This document shows positions 7,738 to 16,257 of a stretch of 32,107 nucleotides of DNA, piece by piece (position 1 is the stretch's first letter; every line of letters starts with the position of its first letter). Position numbers and translations under genes: made by a program. The stretch comes from an uncultured Collinsella sp. (lineage in GTDB: Bacteria > Actinomycetota > Coriobacteriia > Coriobacteriales > Coriobacteriaceae): the NCBI GenBank assembly GCA_902489945.1, contig CABUBZ010000020.1, positions 1 to 32,107 of the forward strand, in the 5' to 3' direction. Under the pieces are notes generated by a model. That model ran no database searches and had not been told where the DNA came from. It saw nothing but the letters and a program-made list of their open reading frames with translations.

Positions 7738-9306
7738 ATGGACGACGCGAGCGAGCGTTCAATCGAAGAGGACATGCTCGATCAGTTCAATTACTTTGAT
7801 GATGAGGACGAGGAGCTGATCGACCGTCGCGAGCCAGCGCCGCTTGATTCCTTTGATCTGGTCGATGAAGAGACTGATGAGGTTGAGGACGAATCAACGG
7901 AGCCCCCACAGTCTTCGCGCCTTGACTCACTGCTTTCGAGAGCCCCCATGCACCACGGCGTTCGTGCCGGCGCGCTCCATATGAAAACTGACTGGCACCA
8001 GATCGTGACGGCAGGCGATGAGCTTGCCGTCGATGCGCCGCTCACCGATAAGTCATCCATCATCTGCCGTACCGGCATGCTTATGCTGGCAAGCGGAACG
8101 GGTGCCTGGCGCGTGCGCGATACCATGAATCGTGTTGCTGCCGTGCTCGGCGTCACGATTCACGTCGACCTGAGTCTTCTGTCGTTTGAGTGCACCTGCA
8201 TCGAAGATGGCCACTGCTTTAACGAGGTTGTCAGCCTGCCCACAACGGGGGTCAATACCCATCGCATTTGGATGATGGAGAGCTTCTTAAAGGAAATCGA
8301 GACGTATGGGCGCCGGTTTACCGTGCACGAATACCACGAGATGCTCAAGACCGTTGAGAGCTCAAAGCCCGATTACACTCCCTGGCAGCAGGGGCTTGCC
8401 GCGGCCTGTGCCTGCGGCGCTTTCGTCTTTTTGCTCGGCGGTGGCCCCATCGAGATGGCCTGTGCATTCGTGGGCGCTGGTGTCGGCAACTTTGCTCGCT
8501 CCCATATTCTCAAGCAGGGTCTTGGCCAGTTTAGCGCGCTGACGACGGGCGTTGCGCTCGCTTGCGTTTCGTATCTGCTGGCATTGCTCGGCCTTGGCCA
8601 GGTCGTACCGGGGGCAATGTCGCACCAAGAAGGCTATATCGGCGCCATGCTCTTTGTGATTCCCGGCTTTCCCCTCATTACGGCAGGCCTCGACATCGCT
8701 AAGCTCGATATGCGAAGCGGCATTGAGCGTCTTTCGTATGCCGTGTCGATTATTGTGATGGCGACCCTTGTGGGCTGGATGGTTGCCGAGTGTGTGGGGC
8801 TGGCACCGGATGATTTTGCCCCGCTCGGCCTTTCGCCGCTTGCCCTTACGCTCCTGCGCGTGGTGATGAGCTTCGTTGGCGTATTCGGCTTCTCGGTGAT
8901 GTTCAACAGCCCGGTAAAGATGGCCGCGGCAGCTGGGTTGATCGGCGCCGTGTCCAATACCCCGCGTCTGACCCTTGTCGATGCGCCGACGATGATTCCC
9001 TTCCTGGGCCTCAGCACGGGAATGCCTCCCGAGGCAGCAGCGTTTATCGGCGCGCTGGTATCGGGTCTGCTGGCAAGCTTGGCCGAAGTCAAGCTCACCT
9101 ACCCGCGCATCGCCCTCACGGTGCCTTCGATTGTCATTATGGTGCCCGGTCTGTATCTCTATCGCTCTATGTATTACATGTGCACCTTCGACACGGTCAA
9201 CATGCTCGGCTGGTTTGTGCGCGCAGTGCTCATCGTGGCGTTTCTGCCCGTTGGCTTGGGCGTGGCGAGAACCCTCACCGACCCTCGCTGGCGCCATACC
9301 AGCTAA
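7738..9306 (+). CDS. Threonine/serine exporter (ThrE family) membrane protein
   Basis: Likely exports threonine/serine or small related solutes using the membrane potential, as does Corynebacterium ThrE. Of 522 residues, 1-60 are a strongly acidic cytosolic leader; ~75-200 form the soluble ThrE domain (RTGMLMLASGTGAWRVRDTMNRVAAVLG, then ICRTG-type and VSLPTTGVN elements); ~215-510 hold about ten hydrophobic helices, with LRVVMSFVGVFGFSVMF and LTVPSIVIMVPGLYLYRSMYYM typical of the second (ThrE_2) half. Both halves are fused as in corynebacterial ThrE. ATG follows AGGAAGGGAG. Substrate is an inference. It is bounded by terminators and element B. Confidence 0.88.
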   Translation: MDDASERSIEEDMLDQFNYFDDEDEELIDRREPAPLDSFDLVDEETDEVEDESTEPPQSSRLDSLLSRAPMHHGVRAGALHMKTDWHQIVTAGDELAVDAPLTDKSSIICRTGMLMLASGTGAWRVRDTMNRVAAVLGVTIHVDLSLLSFECTCIEDGHCFNEVVSLPTTGVNTHRIWMMESFLKEIETYGRRFTVHEYHEMLKTVESSKPDYTPWQQGLAAACACGAFVFLLGGGPIEMACAFVGAGVGNFARSHILKQGLGQFSALTTGVALACVSYLLALLGLGQVVPGAMSHQEGYIGAMLFVIPGFPLITAGLDIAKLDMRSGIERLSYAVSIIVMATLVGWMVAECVGLAPDDFAPLGLSPLALTLLRVVMSFVGVFGFSVMFNSPVKMAAAAGLIGAVSNTPRLTLVDAPTMIPFLGLSTGMPPEAAAFIGALVSGLLASLAEVKLTYPRIALTVPSIVIMVPGLYLYRSMYYMCTFDTVNMLGWFVRAVLIVAFLPVGLGVARTLTDPRWRHTS

Positions 9307-9339
9307 TTGGTGCAAGGGGGACAGGTTACTTTGCACCAA
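9307..9339 (+). repeat. Palindromic GGGACAG element B, flush with exporter stop
   Basis: Perfect 9-nt arms TTGGTGCAA / TTGCACCAA enclose GGGGGACAGGTTACT. It starts at the base after the TAA codon of the exporter gene. The loop shares GGGACAGGTT with element A at 1708, while the arms are unrelated. Confidence 0.75.
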
Positions 9340-9342
9340 ATG

Positions 9343-9409
9343 AGTTGCGGTGAAATAGGGACTGAATTGTTGCTTAAAGGGTCAAAACAGTCCGTATTCC
9401 ACCGCAACT
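9343..9409 (+). repeat. 22-bp-arm inverted repeat next to element B
   Basis: Arms at 9343-9364 and 9388-9409 pair at 20 of 22 positions around a 23-nt loop. The left arm ends TAGGGACTG, which resembles the GGGACAG core. No T-tract follows. Probably a further palindromic repeat inserted next to element B. Confidence 0.65.
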
Positions 9410-9523
9410 TATGGGGTCGGGGGTGTTGGTGCCCTGCATCTCCACAAACTCAACGCTTACGAAGCGCGCGCCGTTCGTGTTAGGGTAGTTCCACCACATA
9501 AGTAGTCGCAGACGCACGTACCA

Positions 9524-9573
9524 CGGGCGGGCGAGATGAAGTCCCAACAGCTCCATCTTGCCCGCCCGTTTTT
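9524..9573 (+). terminator. Strong intrinsic terminator upstream of the DUF2798 gene
   Basis: A 15-bp stem (9524-9538 with 9554-9568, one G-T pair; CGGGCGGGC/GCCCGCCCG at the base) followed by TTTTT. No gene lies between the exporter stop at 9306 and this site, so it either ends exporter mRNA, ends an unrecognised small RNA from 9410-9523, or attenuates the gene 45 nt downstream. Confidence 0.8.
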
Positions 9574-9617
9574 GTTGCGTGGTGCCGCGGCGTAACACAG
9601 AAAGGATTTTGTCCTTT

Positions 9618-10211
9618 ATGCCTATCAACAAACGAGAGAGCCTGCTGTTCACCTTTATCATGTGCTTTTGCATGGTGCTCTGGATGAGCATCTACAACGT
9701 TGCCCTGCAGCATGGGGCCATCAACGGCGAGGTCGTTGCCGCTGCGTGGCTCGGCTTCCCCGTTGCCTACATTTTTGCCATGTGCTGCGACTGGTTCGTC
9801 GCCAGCCCGCTCGCCAAGGGTTTCGCCTTTAAATTCCTGGTCACGCCGGGTAAGAGTTCGCCGCTTGCCATGACGCTCGCCGTCAGCTCCTGCATGGTCG
9901 TTCCCATGGTCATCATTATGTCGCTCTACGGCGCGTGTGAAGGCCTGTTCCATATGCCCGGCGGCCCGCTTGCCAATTTGCAGGCGCTGCCGATGATGTG
10001 GCTCGTCAATATTCCGCGCAACTTTATCATGGCCCTGCCCTGGAACCTGCTGGTGGCTGGCCCGGTTGCTCGCTTTGTCTTCCGCCGCGCCTTCCCCATG
10101 GGAACCGTCTTTGAAGAACAGCATATGGAGCTCGTGCGCATGCCGGGCGCTCCCGTTGCCGATGCCGTCAATGACGTTGCCGAGGACATGGGTGCCGAGC
10201 CCGCCTGCTAG
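9618..10211 (+). CDS. DUF2798 membrane protein, two repeats
   Basis: Function unknown. The 197-residue product has two similar halves, each with two membrane helices: LLFTFIMCFCMVLWMSIYNVAL and WLGFPVAYIFAMCCDWFVASPLA in the first, LAMTLAVSSCMVVPMVIIMSLYGA and WLVNIPRNFIMALPWNLLVAGPVA in the second. The M-S-x-Y-N/G and helix-ending P-(L/V)-A pattern is that of DUF2798. The ATG at 9618 sits after AAAGGA; an upstream in-frame start would run into the terminator stem. No partner gene is obvious; it has its own unit between two terminator-like structures. Confidence 0.8.
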   Translation: MPINKRESLLFTFIMCFCMVLWMSIYNVALQHGAINGEVVAAAWLGFPVAYIFAMCCDWFVASPLAKGFAFKFLVTPGKSSPLAMTLAVSSCMVVPMVIIMSLYGACEGLFHMPGGPLANLQALPMMWLVNIPRNFIMALPWNLLVAGPVARFVFRRAFPMGTVFEEQHMELVRMPGAPVADAVNDVAEDMGAEPAC

Positions 10212-10286
10212 ACAGTAGCTCAAAACCAAACCGCCAAACGGACCCGAGCAATTCCTTTTTTGTAGACGTTGTCGCGCGGCTACGGG

Positions 10287-10300
10287 TGGGAAAGGTCCCA
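10287..10300 (+). other. Short palindrome in the clpC leader
   Basis: TGGGA-AAGG-TCCCA lies about 100 nt upstream of clpC, just before a TATACT box at 10311-10316 that lacks a convincing -35. It could be an operator for stress control of clpC, but it matches no CtsR or HspR site I know. Weak. Confidence 0.25.
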
Positions 10301-10396
10301 ACGGTTAACATATACTCCATATGGGTAAAGAGACCAAAGCGCCGCCACGAGTGGCGCTTTGCGTTTGAAAAACTAGCTCGTCTAAGAGGAACTAGC

Positions 10397-13039
10397 ATGT
10401 TAGACCGTTTCACCGATCGCGCGCGCAAGGTCATGTCCATGGCCAAGCAAGAGGCGCTCGATCTGCACTCAAATAAGGTGGGCACCGAGCACCTGCTGCT
10501 TGCGCTCGCTAAGGAGGACGAGGGTATTGCCGCCGAGGCACTGCGCTCGCTCGATATCTCCTACGATGACATCATGGATACCCTCAAAGAGGTCCAGACC
10601 ACGGTTCCCGAGCCCAGCGAGGAGACCGAGGCTGCCAAGCTCGCCTTTACGCCGCTCGTCATCAGCGTGATGGAGCGCTCCTTCCGCGTGGCACGCGAGA
10701 ACAACCAGACCTACGTTTCGACCGAGCACTTGCTGATCGGCATCGTCGAAGAGGGCAACGGCATGGCCATGGACATCCTCATGCGCCTGGGCGTGTCGTC
10801 TGCTTCCATTAAAAAGGCCATCGAAAAGCTCACTGCCAAGGATCAGGACAAGAAGCGTCCGCTCGCTGGCGCTGGCGCTGGTCGTCCCGGTGCGGGCCTG
10901 CCGTTCTTTAGCGGCTCGGATGCCTCTCAGCAAAAGGGGAGCGGCACCGACACGCTCAAGCAGTTCGCCACCAACCTCACGCAAAAGGCGCGCGACGGCG
11001 AGCTCGATCCCGTGATTGGCCGCGAAAAGGAAGTCCAGCGCATGATGGAGATCCTTTCGCGCCGCACCAAGAACAATCCGCTTATCCTGGGCGATCCCGG
11101 CGTGGGCAAGACGGCTATCGTCGAGGGCCTGGCGCAGCAGATTGCTGCTGGCAATGTGCCCGAGAATCTTATGAACCAGAATATCTGGACGCTCGATCTG
11201 CCGGGTCTTGTCGCGGGTGCCAAGTATCGCGGTGAGTTTGAGGAGCGCCTCAAGAACGTGATCCAGGAGGCGACCGAAGCCGACGACGTCATCTTGTTTA
11301 TCGACGAGATGCACACCATCATCGGTGCCGGTTCTGCCGAGGGTTCTATTGATGCGAGCTCTATGCTCAAGCCCGTGCTCGCGCGCGGTGCTTTCCAGAT
11401 CATCGGTGCCACCACGGCCGAGGAGTTCCGCAAGTACCTCACCAAGGACCCGGCCTTCGAGCGTCGCTTCCAGACCATTGATGTCGAGGAGCCGAGCGTC
11501 GAGGACACGGTTAAGATCCTGACCGCGCTCAAGCCGCGCTACGAGGAGCACCACCATGTGCGCTATACGCAGGGTGCTATCGAGGCCGCCGCGAACCTTT
11601 CCAACCGCTACATCCAGGATCGCTTCTTGCCCGATAAGGCCATCGACCTCATCGACGAGGCCGGTGCCCGCGCTCGCATCGCCGCGAATCGCGCGCCCGA
11701 GCCGGTGCGCGAGGCTGAGCATCGCATAGAGGAGCTCAAGGCCGCCGCGCAGGAGGCCACCGAGAGCGATGACATGAACAAGGCCGCCGAGATCACCGAG
11801 CAGCAGAAGGCCGCCGAGATTGAACTCGCCGAAGCCAAGGCCGCCTGGACCGCCGAGCTCGACGCCAGCCCGCTCACCATCGACGTGAGTCAGATTGCCG
11901 ACATCGTGTCCGTGACCTCGGGCGTGCCGGTTTCCTCGCTCACCGAGAGCGAGAGCCGTCGCCTGCTGCAGACCGAAAGCGTGCTCAAGACCCGCATTAT
12001 CGGCCAGGACGAGGCCGTCGAGGCCGTCGCCAAGGCCGTGCGCCGCAGCCGTTCGCCGCTCAAGGACCCGCGTCGCCCCGGCGGCAGCTTTATCTTCCTG
12101 GGTCCCACCGGCACAGGCAAGACCGAGCTCGCCAAGACGCTCGCCGAGTACCTCTTTGGCAGCAAGGACGCGCTCATCAGCTTCGACATGTCGGAGTTCG
12201 GCAGCGAGTTCGAGGTCTCCAAGCTCATCGGTAGCCCTCCGGGTTACGTGGGTCACGACGAGGGCGGTCAGCTTACCAAGGCCGTTCGTCGTCACCCGTA
12301 TTCGGTCGTGCTGTTCGACGAGATCGAGAAGGCGCACCCCGACATCTTCAACATCCTGCTGCAGGTGCTGGAGGAGGGCCGCCTGACCGATAGCCAGGGC
12401 AAGACGGTCGACTTCCGCAACACCGTGATCATCATGACGTCTAACGTGGGCGCCCGCGAGATCGCGCAGGATGCGAGCGTGGGCTTTGGCACCACCGGTG
12501 AGCAGGGTCTCACGTCGAGCGAGATCCGCGGCCGTGCGATGGGCGAGCTCAAGCGCCTGTTCCGCCCCGAGCTGCTCAACCGTATCGACGATATTGTGGT
12601 GTTCCAGAAGCTCTCGGGCGAGAACCTGACTAAGATTGCGCACCTGCTGGTGGACGATCTGCGCCAGCGCCTGATCGCAAACGGCATGAACATCAAGCTT
12701 ACCGATGCGGCCTACGACAAGATTGTGGCGGAGGGTACCGACCTCACCAACGGCGCGCGTCCTCTGCGTCGTGCCATCCAAAAGCTCATCGAGGATCCGC
12801 TGTCCGAGGAGCTGCTGGCCGGCGAGTGGGGCGAGGGCGATACCGTCCTGTGCGACGTGGCCGACGGCAAGTTTGTCTTTAGCCACGGCACGGGTGAGAT
12901 CCCGGCGCCGCGTCCGGCGGGTGCGCTCGGGGGCGATGCCGCTCCGGCGGCGCCGCACACCGGAAACGCCGCGCCTGTGAGCAGTGGCGTGAGCTCGGGC
13001 CCCGGCGGCATGATGCAAACCGGCTCTGGCGCGCTGTAG
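10397..13039 (+). CDS. clpC: ATP-dependent Clp protease ATPase ClpC
   Basis: AAA+ unfoldase that feeds proteins to ClpP. The 880-residue protein has two Clp N repeats (~1-70 and 80-147), NBD1 with Walker A GDPGVGKT (232-239) and Walker B VILFIDE (298-304), a short UVR-like middle coiled coil around 420-480, and NBD2 with Walker A GPTGTGKT (~569-576). The short middle domain marks ClpC, not ClpB. The C-terminal tail after ~840 is Ala/Pro/Gly-rich and family-atypical. MLDRFTDRAR is the standard N terminus, and AGAGGA precedes the ATG at 10397. No ctsR or mcsAB genes adjoin it, unlike Firmicutes. Confidence 0.95.
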   Translation: MLDRFTDRARKVMSMAKQEALDLHSNKVGTEHLLLALAKEDEGIAAEALRSLDISYDDIMDTLKEVQTTVPEPSEETEAAKLAFTPLVISVMERSFRVARENNQTYVSTEHLLIGIVEEGNGMAMDILMRLGVSSASIKKAIEKLTAKDQDKKRPLAGAGAGRPGAGLPFFSGSDASQQKGSGTDTLKQFATNLTQKARDGELDPVIGREKEVQRMMEILSRRTKNNPLILGDPGVGKTAIVEGLAQQIAAGNVPENLMNQNIWTLDLPGLVAGAKYRGEFEERLKNVIQEATEADDVILFIDEMHTIIGAGSAEGSIDASSMLKPVLARGAFQIIGATTAEEFRKYLTKDPAFERRFQTIDVEEPSVEDTVKILTALKPRYEEHHHVRYTQGAIEAAANLSNRYIQDRFLPDKAIDLIDEAGARARIAANRAPEPVREAEHRIEELKAAAQEATESDDMNKAAEITEQQKAAEIELAEAKAAWTAELDASPLTIDVSQIADIVSVTSGVPVSSLTESESRRLLQTESVLKTRIIGQDEAVEAVAKAVRRSRSPLKDPRRPGGSFIFLGPTGTGKTELAKTLAEYLFGSKDALISFDMSEFGSEFEVSKLIGSPPGYVGHDEGGQLTKAVRRHPYSVVLFDEIEKAHPDIFNILLQVLEEGRLTDSQGKTVDFRNTVIIMTSNVGAREIAQDASVGFGTTGEQGLTSSEIRGRAMGELKRLFRPELLNRIDDIVVFQKLSGENLTKIAHLLVDDLRQRLIANGMNIKLTDAAYDKIVAEGTDLTNGARPLRRAIQKLIEDPLSEELLAGEWGEGDTVLCDVADGKFVFSHGTGEIPAPRPAGALGGDAAPAAPHTGNAAPVSSGVSSGPGGMMQTGSGAL

Positions 13040-13064
13040 GGCGTAACAAAACCTTGTGTCCACG

Positions 13065-13091
13065 AGGGCGTTCCAAAGGAGCGCCCTTTTT
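13065..13091 (+). terminator. Intrinsic terminator of clpC
   Basis: AGGGCGTTCC / GGAGCGCCCT around loop AAA, then TTTTT. The following gap to 13364 contains a small hairpin (GAAGGG/CCCTTC, ~13180-13201) and nothing else I can identify. Confidence 0.85.
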
Positions 13092-13364
13092 CTGTTGGAA
13101 AGCCCCCTTCGTTCAAAGTAGATCTCATTAAACATATCAATGGCGTATGCATAAACGTTGATCAAGCGTTGAGGTTGGTTGAAGGGTCCAACGTCCCTTC
13201 GGCGCGGCCCGTCTAACCTGCTTTACCTTAATAAAGTGGCGTCTCCCCACCGTTAGCCGATGATGCAAGGGCGCTCGGCGTTTTCGACTGGTTTATGCAC
13301 GCAAAGTCTGGGAATATACAAGGCGCATGTCTTACTGTCTAACCAGTTGCGCCAAGGAGGCACC

Positions 13365-14822
13365 ATGGATTACAAGATCACCGGCTACGAGCCCGCCCAG
13401 CTGTTCCATTTCTTTGAGGAGGTCAGCGCGATCCCCCGTGGGTCTGGCAACGAGAAGGGCATCAGCGATTTCCTGGTTGCGTTTGCCAAGGAGCGCGGCC
13501 TCGATGTGTACCAGGACGAGGTCTACAACGTCATCATTCGCAAGCCCGCTTCTGCCGGCGCCGAGAATGCCCCGACCGTGATGCTGCAGGGCCACATCGA
13601 TATGGTGTGCGACAAGTTGGGCTCTGTTGAGCACGACTTTACGACCGACGGTATCGACCTGGTCGTGAAGGACGGCGTCCTCACCGCTAACGGCACCACC
13701 CTGGGCGCCGACAACGGTATTGCTGTCGCTCTGATGCTTACTGTGCTCAACGACGATTCGATTGCTCACCCCGCCCTCGAGTGCGTATTCACCACCGACG
13801 AGGAGACTGGCCTGGTCGGCGCCGAGACGCTCGACAAGTCCCAGATTAGCGCCCGCACCATGATTAACCTTGACTCCGAGGAAGAGGGCGTTGCCACCGT
13901 CAGCTGCGCTGGCGGCGTCGTTGTTACCTACACCTGCCCCATCGTGCGCGAGCACAAGACCGGCAGCACCCTCACGCTCGACATCTCCGGCCTACTGGGT
14001 GGTCATTCCGGCAACGATATCAACCTGGAGCGCGGCAACGGCAACCTCATCATGGCCCGCATCATCGACCGCCTGATGGTTGCCGGCGAGCCCGCCATCG
14101 TTAGCTTTAACGGCGGCACTAAGGACAACGCCATCAACCGTGAGTGCAAGGCCGAGCTGGTTTACGCCGACCACGCTGCCGCCGAGGCCGCGGCCCAGAT
14201 CGCAAAGGACATCATCGCCGACGTCACTGCCGAGCTCGAGGTCTTCGACCCCGGCTTTACCTGCACCGTCGAGATTGCCGACGACGCCGAGGTCGAGGCC
14301 ATGGATCAGAAGTCCGCGCTTGCCCTCATCCGCGCCCTGCGTCTTGCCCCTAATGGCGTGATTCGCCGCAACGTCGCCACCGACGGCTCCGTCGAGGTTT
14401 CCTCCAACATCGGCGTGGTCGCCACTTCCGACGACCAGGTCAAGATCATGCTGTCCCCGCGCTCCTCGATCACCTCGCTGCAGAACGAGTTCAAGGACCG
14501 CCTGCAGACGCTGGCCGATGTCTTGGGCTTCGACGCCAAGTTCGAGTTCGAGTATCCCGGCTGGAGCTATGCCGAGCATTCGCCGGTCCGCGACGTCTTT
14601 GTCGAGAGCTATCGCGAGCTCTTTGGCTCCGAGCTGCGCATCGAGTCCATTCACGCCGGCCTTGAGTGCGGCCTGTTTGCCGAGGCCCTGCACGGCCTGG
14701 ACGCCATCGCCGTGGGTCCGACGCTCTCCGATGTCCACACCCCGGACGAGAGCATGGAGCTCGCTTCTGCCGAGCGCTTCTACGAGCTGCTCATCGACGT
14801 CCTCAAGCGCCTTGCTGCGTAA
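13365..14822 (+). CDS. pepD: Aminoacyl-histidine dipeptidase (M20C, Xaa-His dipeptidase)
   Basis: A cytosolic zinc dipeptidase acting on Xaa-His and other dipeptides. The 485-residue protein carries the M20 metal ligands: His77 and Asp79 in MLQGHIDMVCDK, Asp116 in LGADNGIAVAL, Glu146-Glu147 in FTTDEETGLVGA, Asp175 in INLDSEEEG, and a C-terminal His in the VHTPDE region. GGHSGNDINLERGNGN is the lid-domain signature of PepD. The ATG at 13365 follows AAGGAGG at 4 nt; the open frame upstream (to 13260) lacks such a site and family similarity. Monocistronic with a strong terminator. Confidence 0.95.
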   Translation: MDYKITGYEPAQLFHFFEEVSAIPRGSGNEKGISDFLVAFAKERGLDVYQDEVYNVIIRKPASAGAENAPTVMLQGHIDMVCDKLGSVEHDFTTDGIDLVVKDGVLTANGTTLGADNGIAVALMLTVLNDDSIAHPALECVFTTDEETGLVGAETLDKSQISARTMINLDSEEEGVATVSCAGGVVVTYTCPIVREHKTGSTLTLDISGLLGGHSGNDINLERGNGNLIMARIIDRLMVAGEPAIVSFNGGTKDNAINRECKAELVYADHAAAEAAAQIAKDIIADVTAELEVFDPGFTCTVEIADDAEVEAMDQKSALALIRALRLAPNGVIRRNVATDGSVEVSSNIGVVATSDDQVKIMLSPRSSITSLQNEFKDRLQTLADVLGFDAKFEFEYPGWSYAEHSPVRDVFVESYRELFGSELRIESIHAGLECGLFAEALHGLDAIAVGPTLSDVHTPDESMELASAERFYELLIDVLKRLAA

Positions 14823-14828
14823 AGGTCG

Positions 14829-14859
14829 CGCTAGCAGCAGTTCGAGCCACGTGCTAGCG
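14829..14859 (+). repeat. Short inverted repeat after pepD
   Basis: CGCTAGCA and TGCTAGCG, 15 nt apart, a few bases after the pepD stop codon and upstream of the terminator. Role unknown. Confidence 0.4.
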
Positions 14860-14877
14860 GATTGCAAATGACATTAC

Positions 14878-14926
14878 GAGAGGGGGCATCTGAGCTTTTG
14901 CGACGGGTGCCCCCTCTCTTTTGTTT
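14878..14926 (+). terminator. Intrinsic terminator of pepD
   Basis: Perfect 11-bp stem GAGAGGGGGCA / TGCCCCCTCTC followed by TTTTGTTT. It faces the end of the convergent hipA gene. Confidence 0.9.
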
Positions 14927-14949
14927 GATAATTGCGAAATTATGGCCAC

Positions 14950-16254
14950 CTAGTCCATTTCTGCCCTGATGAGGTCGAGGGTGCGCTGGCAGTTTTCGCG
15001 GACAGGGCCGAGCATATGCTCGCGCAGGTCCGTCATGCCGGGCAGGTCGGCGTATTCGTCCATGACCTCTTCCATGCAAATGGGCACCTCGTAGGCGAGG
15101 TCCATCATGGTCGCAAAGCAAAACTTCTCGGATAGCCCGGCATCGGTGAGCGTCGCCTCCAGCGCGGGGTCGCCCATACCGTGGTATCGGCGGATAGCGC
15201 CTGGACCGATGCACCCCACACGATTTTCGCCGCCAACGCTCATGGCAAGGCGCGCCCGGCGGCGCATGCGCTCGTATGCCAGCCCCGATGCGACATCGTA
15301 CATTCGAGCCATCATGGCTGCGCCGTCGTTTCCAAGGAGCAGGGAATAGTTTTTCGCATGCGCATCCGGTGCGCCGATAATGGCGTTGAAGAACAGCATC
15401 TGCGTAAACAGATACAGGTTAAGTTGATGGTGGCTCGTATTTACGAGGAGCTCTTGAATGTCGCGGGTGGTCGGGCCGCCGTCTGCCGTGTACTTTTGGG
15501 CGGGCATCACCCCAAGTGCCTGACAGAGGTCTTCTTGATGTAGGCGCCTGATCGTTCCGTCTTCGACTTTCACGCGGTCATAGCGCTCAACAATGAGGGC
15601 AGGTTCGTCCTCAAACATACGATATTCGACGTTTGCCGTTGCGATACCGGCGCGCTGGGCGCTTTTCATGCAGACAAACTCATTGAGAGCCTCGAGTTTA
15701 AATCCGATAACGCCATTTTTGAAAATATGCGTCGTGGGCGAGGAGCCCATGCATTCGCACCAGCGGCCGTTTATGAACGCGAGCGCGAACTTGCCCTGGT
15801 TGCCTCCAAGTGACCAACTTTCATCTAGACCCATCCACGATGCATCGCGGTCATCTCTGATCGACTTGAGACGGAGAGCAATTTCGTGGTCGTCTATAGG
15901 GCGGTAGTCGCCAGCGCGATGCAGGACGGCGTCGGCATCTTCTTCGGCACAAAACTGCACTCCGCCCGGACAGTCGAGTCCGATATGGCTGAGCATCGCA
16001 ACGGGATTGTTGGGCCTAACGTTGAATTCGGCGGCAATCGCTTTTCGTTGGTCCTCGCTGTCGGGTAGAAGGCCAAACAAGTACGGATTCATGACCTGTT
16101 GGCCGTATGTGCGATTTGATACGGGTATGTTGGTCGATAGGGCTGGCCCGTCATAGTCATGATCGTAGGTAAAGCTGATAAGACCGTTCTCATCTTGCGT
16201 GAGCGTTCCCGCAGGTACGCCGCAAATAATGGTCCGAAGTGATGTTCTGGCCAT
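14950..16254 (-). CDS. hipA: HipA-family serine/threonine kinase toxin
   Basis: Toxin of a type II toxin-antitoxin pair; E. coli HipA phosphorylates glutamyl-tRNA synthetase and causes growth arrest and persistence. The 434-residue protein (E. coli 440) keeps the catalytic layout: SLGGNQGK (148-155), equivalent to the loop with autophosphorylated Ser150; IERYDR/VERYDR region at ~222-227; GAPDAHAKNYS with catalytic Asp297 and Asn302; and MYDVAS with metal-binding Asp320. The N-terminal ~100 residues form the HipA N1 domain (GLLPDSEDQR). ATG starts 3 nt after the hipB stop, with GAAGGGA as ribosome site. All key residues look intact, so it is probably active. Confidence 0.92.
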   Translation of the reverse strand: MARTSLRTIICGVPAGTLTQDENGLISFTYDHDYDGPALSTNIPVSNRTYGQQVMNPYLFGLLPDSEDQRKAIAAEFNVRPNNPVAMLSHIGLDCPGGVQFCAEEDADAVLHRAGDYRPIDDHEIALRLKSIRDDRDASWMGLDESWSLGGNQGKFALAFINGRWCECMGSSPTTHIFKNGVIGFKLEALNEFVCMKSAQRAGIATANVEYRMFEDEPALIVERYDRVKVEDGTIRRLHQEDLCQALGVMPAQKYTADGGPTTRDIQELLVNTSHHQLNLYLFTQMLFFNAIIGAPDAHAKNYSLLLGNDGAAMMARMYDVASGLAYERMRRRARLAMSVGGENRVGCIGPGAIRRYHGMGDPALEATLTDAGLSEKFCFATMMDLAYEVPICMEEVMDEYADLPGMTDLREHMLGPVRENCQRTLDLIRAEMD

Positions 16255-16257
16255 TGG

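Noticed and set aside
9410..9573. T-box riboswitch upstream of the DUF2798 gene
   Set aside because: The terminator is present, but the conserved T-box sequence (AGGGTGGNACCGCG) is not; AGGGTAGTTCCACC is too different.
9374..9691. Minus-strand 105-codon frame containing WWNYPNTNGARFV
   Set aside because: The Trp/Asn-rich stretch looked protein-like, possibly a gene remnant, but there is no start signal, it crosses a terminator and a repeat, and I cannot name a family.
10469..13165. Very long open frame (898 codons) antisense to clpC, and similar ones opposite murI-rph, lysS and tuf
   Set aside because: They mirror strongly GC3-biased real genes, have no ribosome sites and no recognisable domains; typical shadow frames of high-GC DNA.
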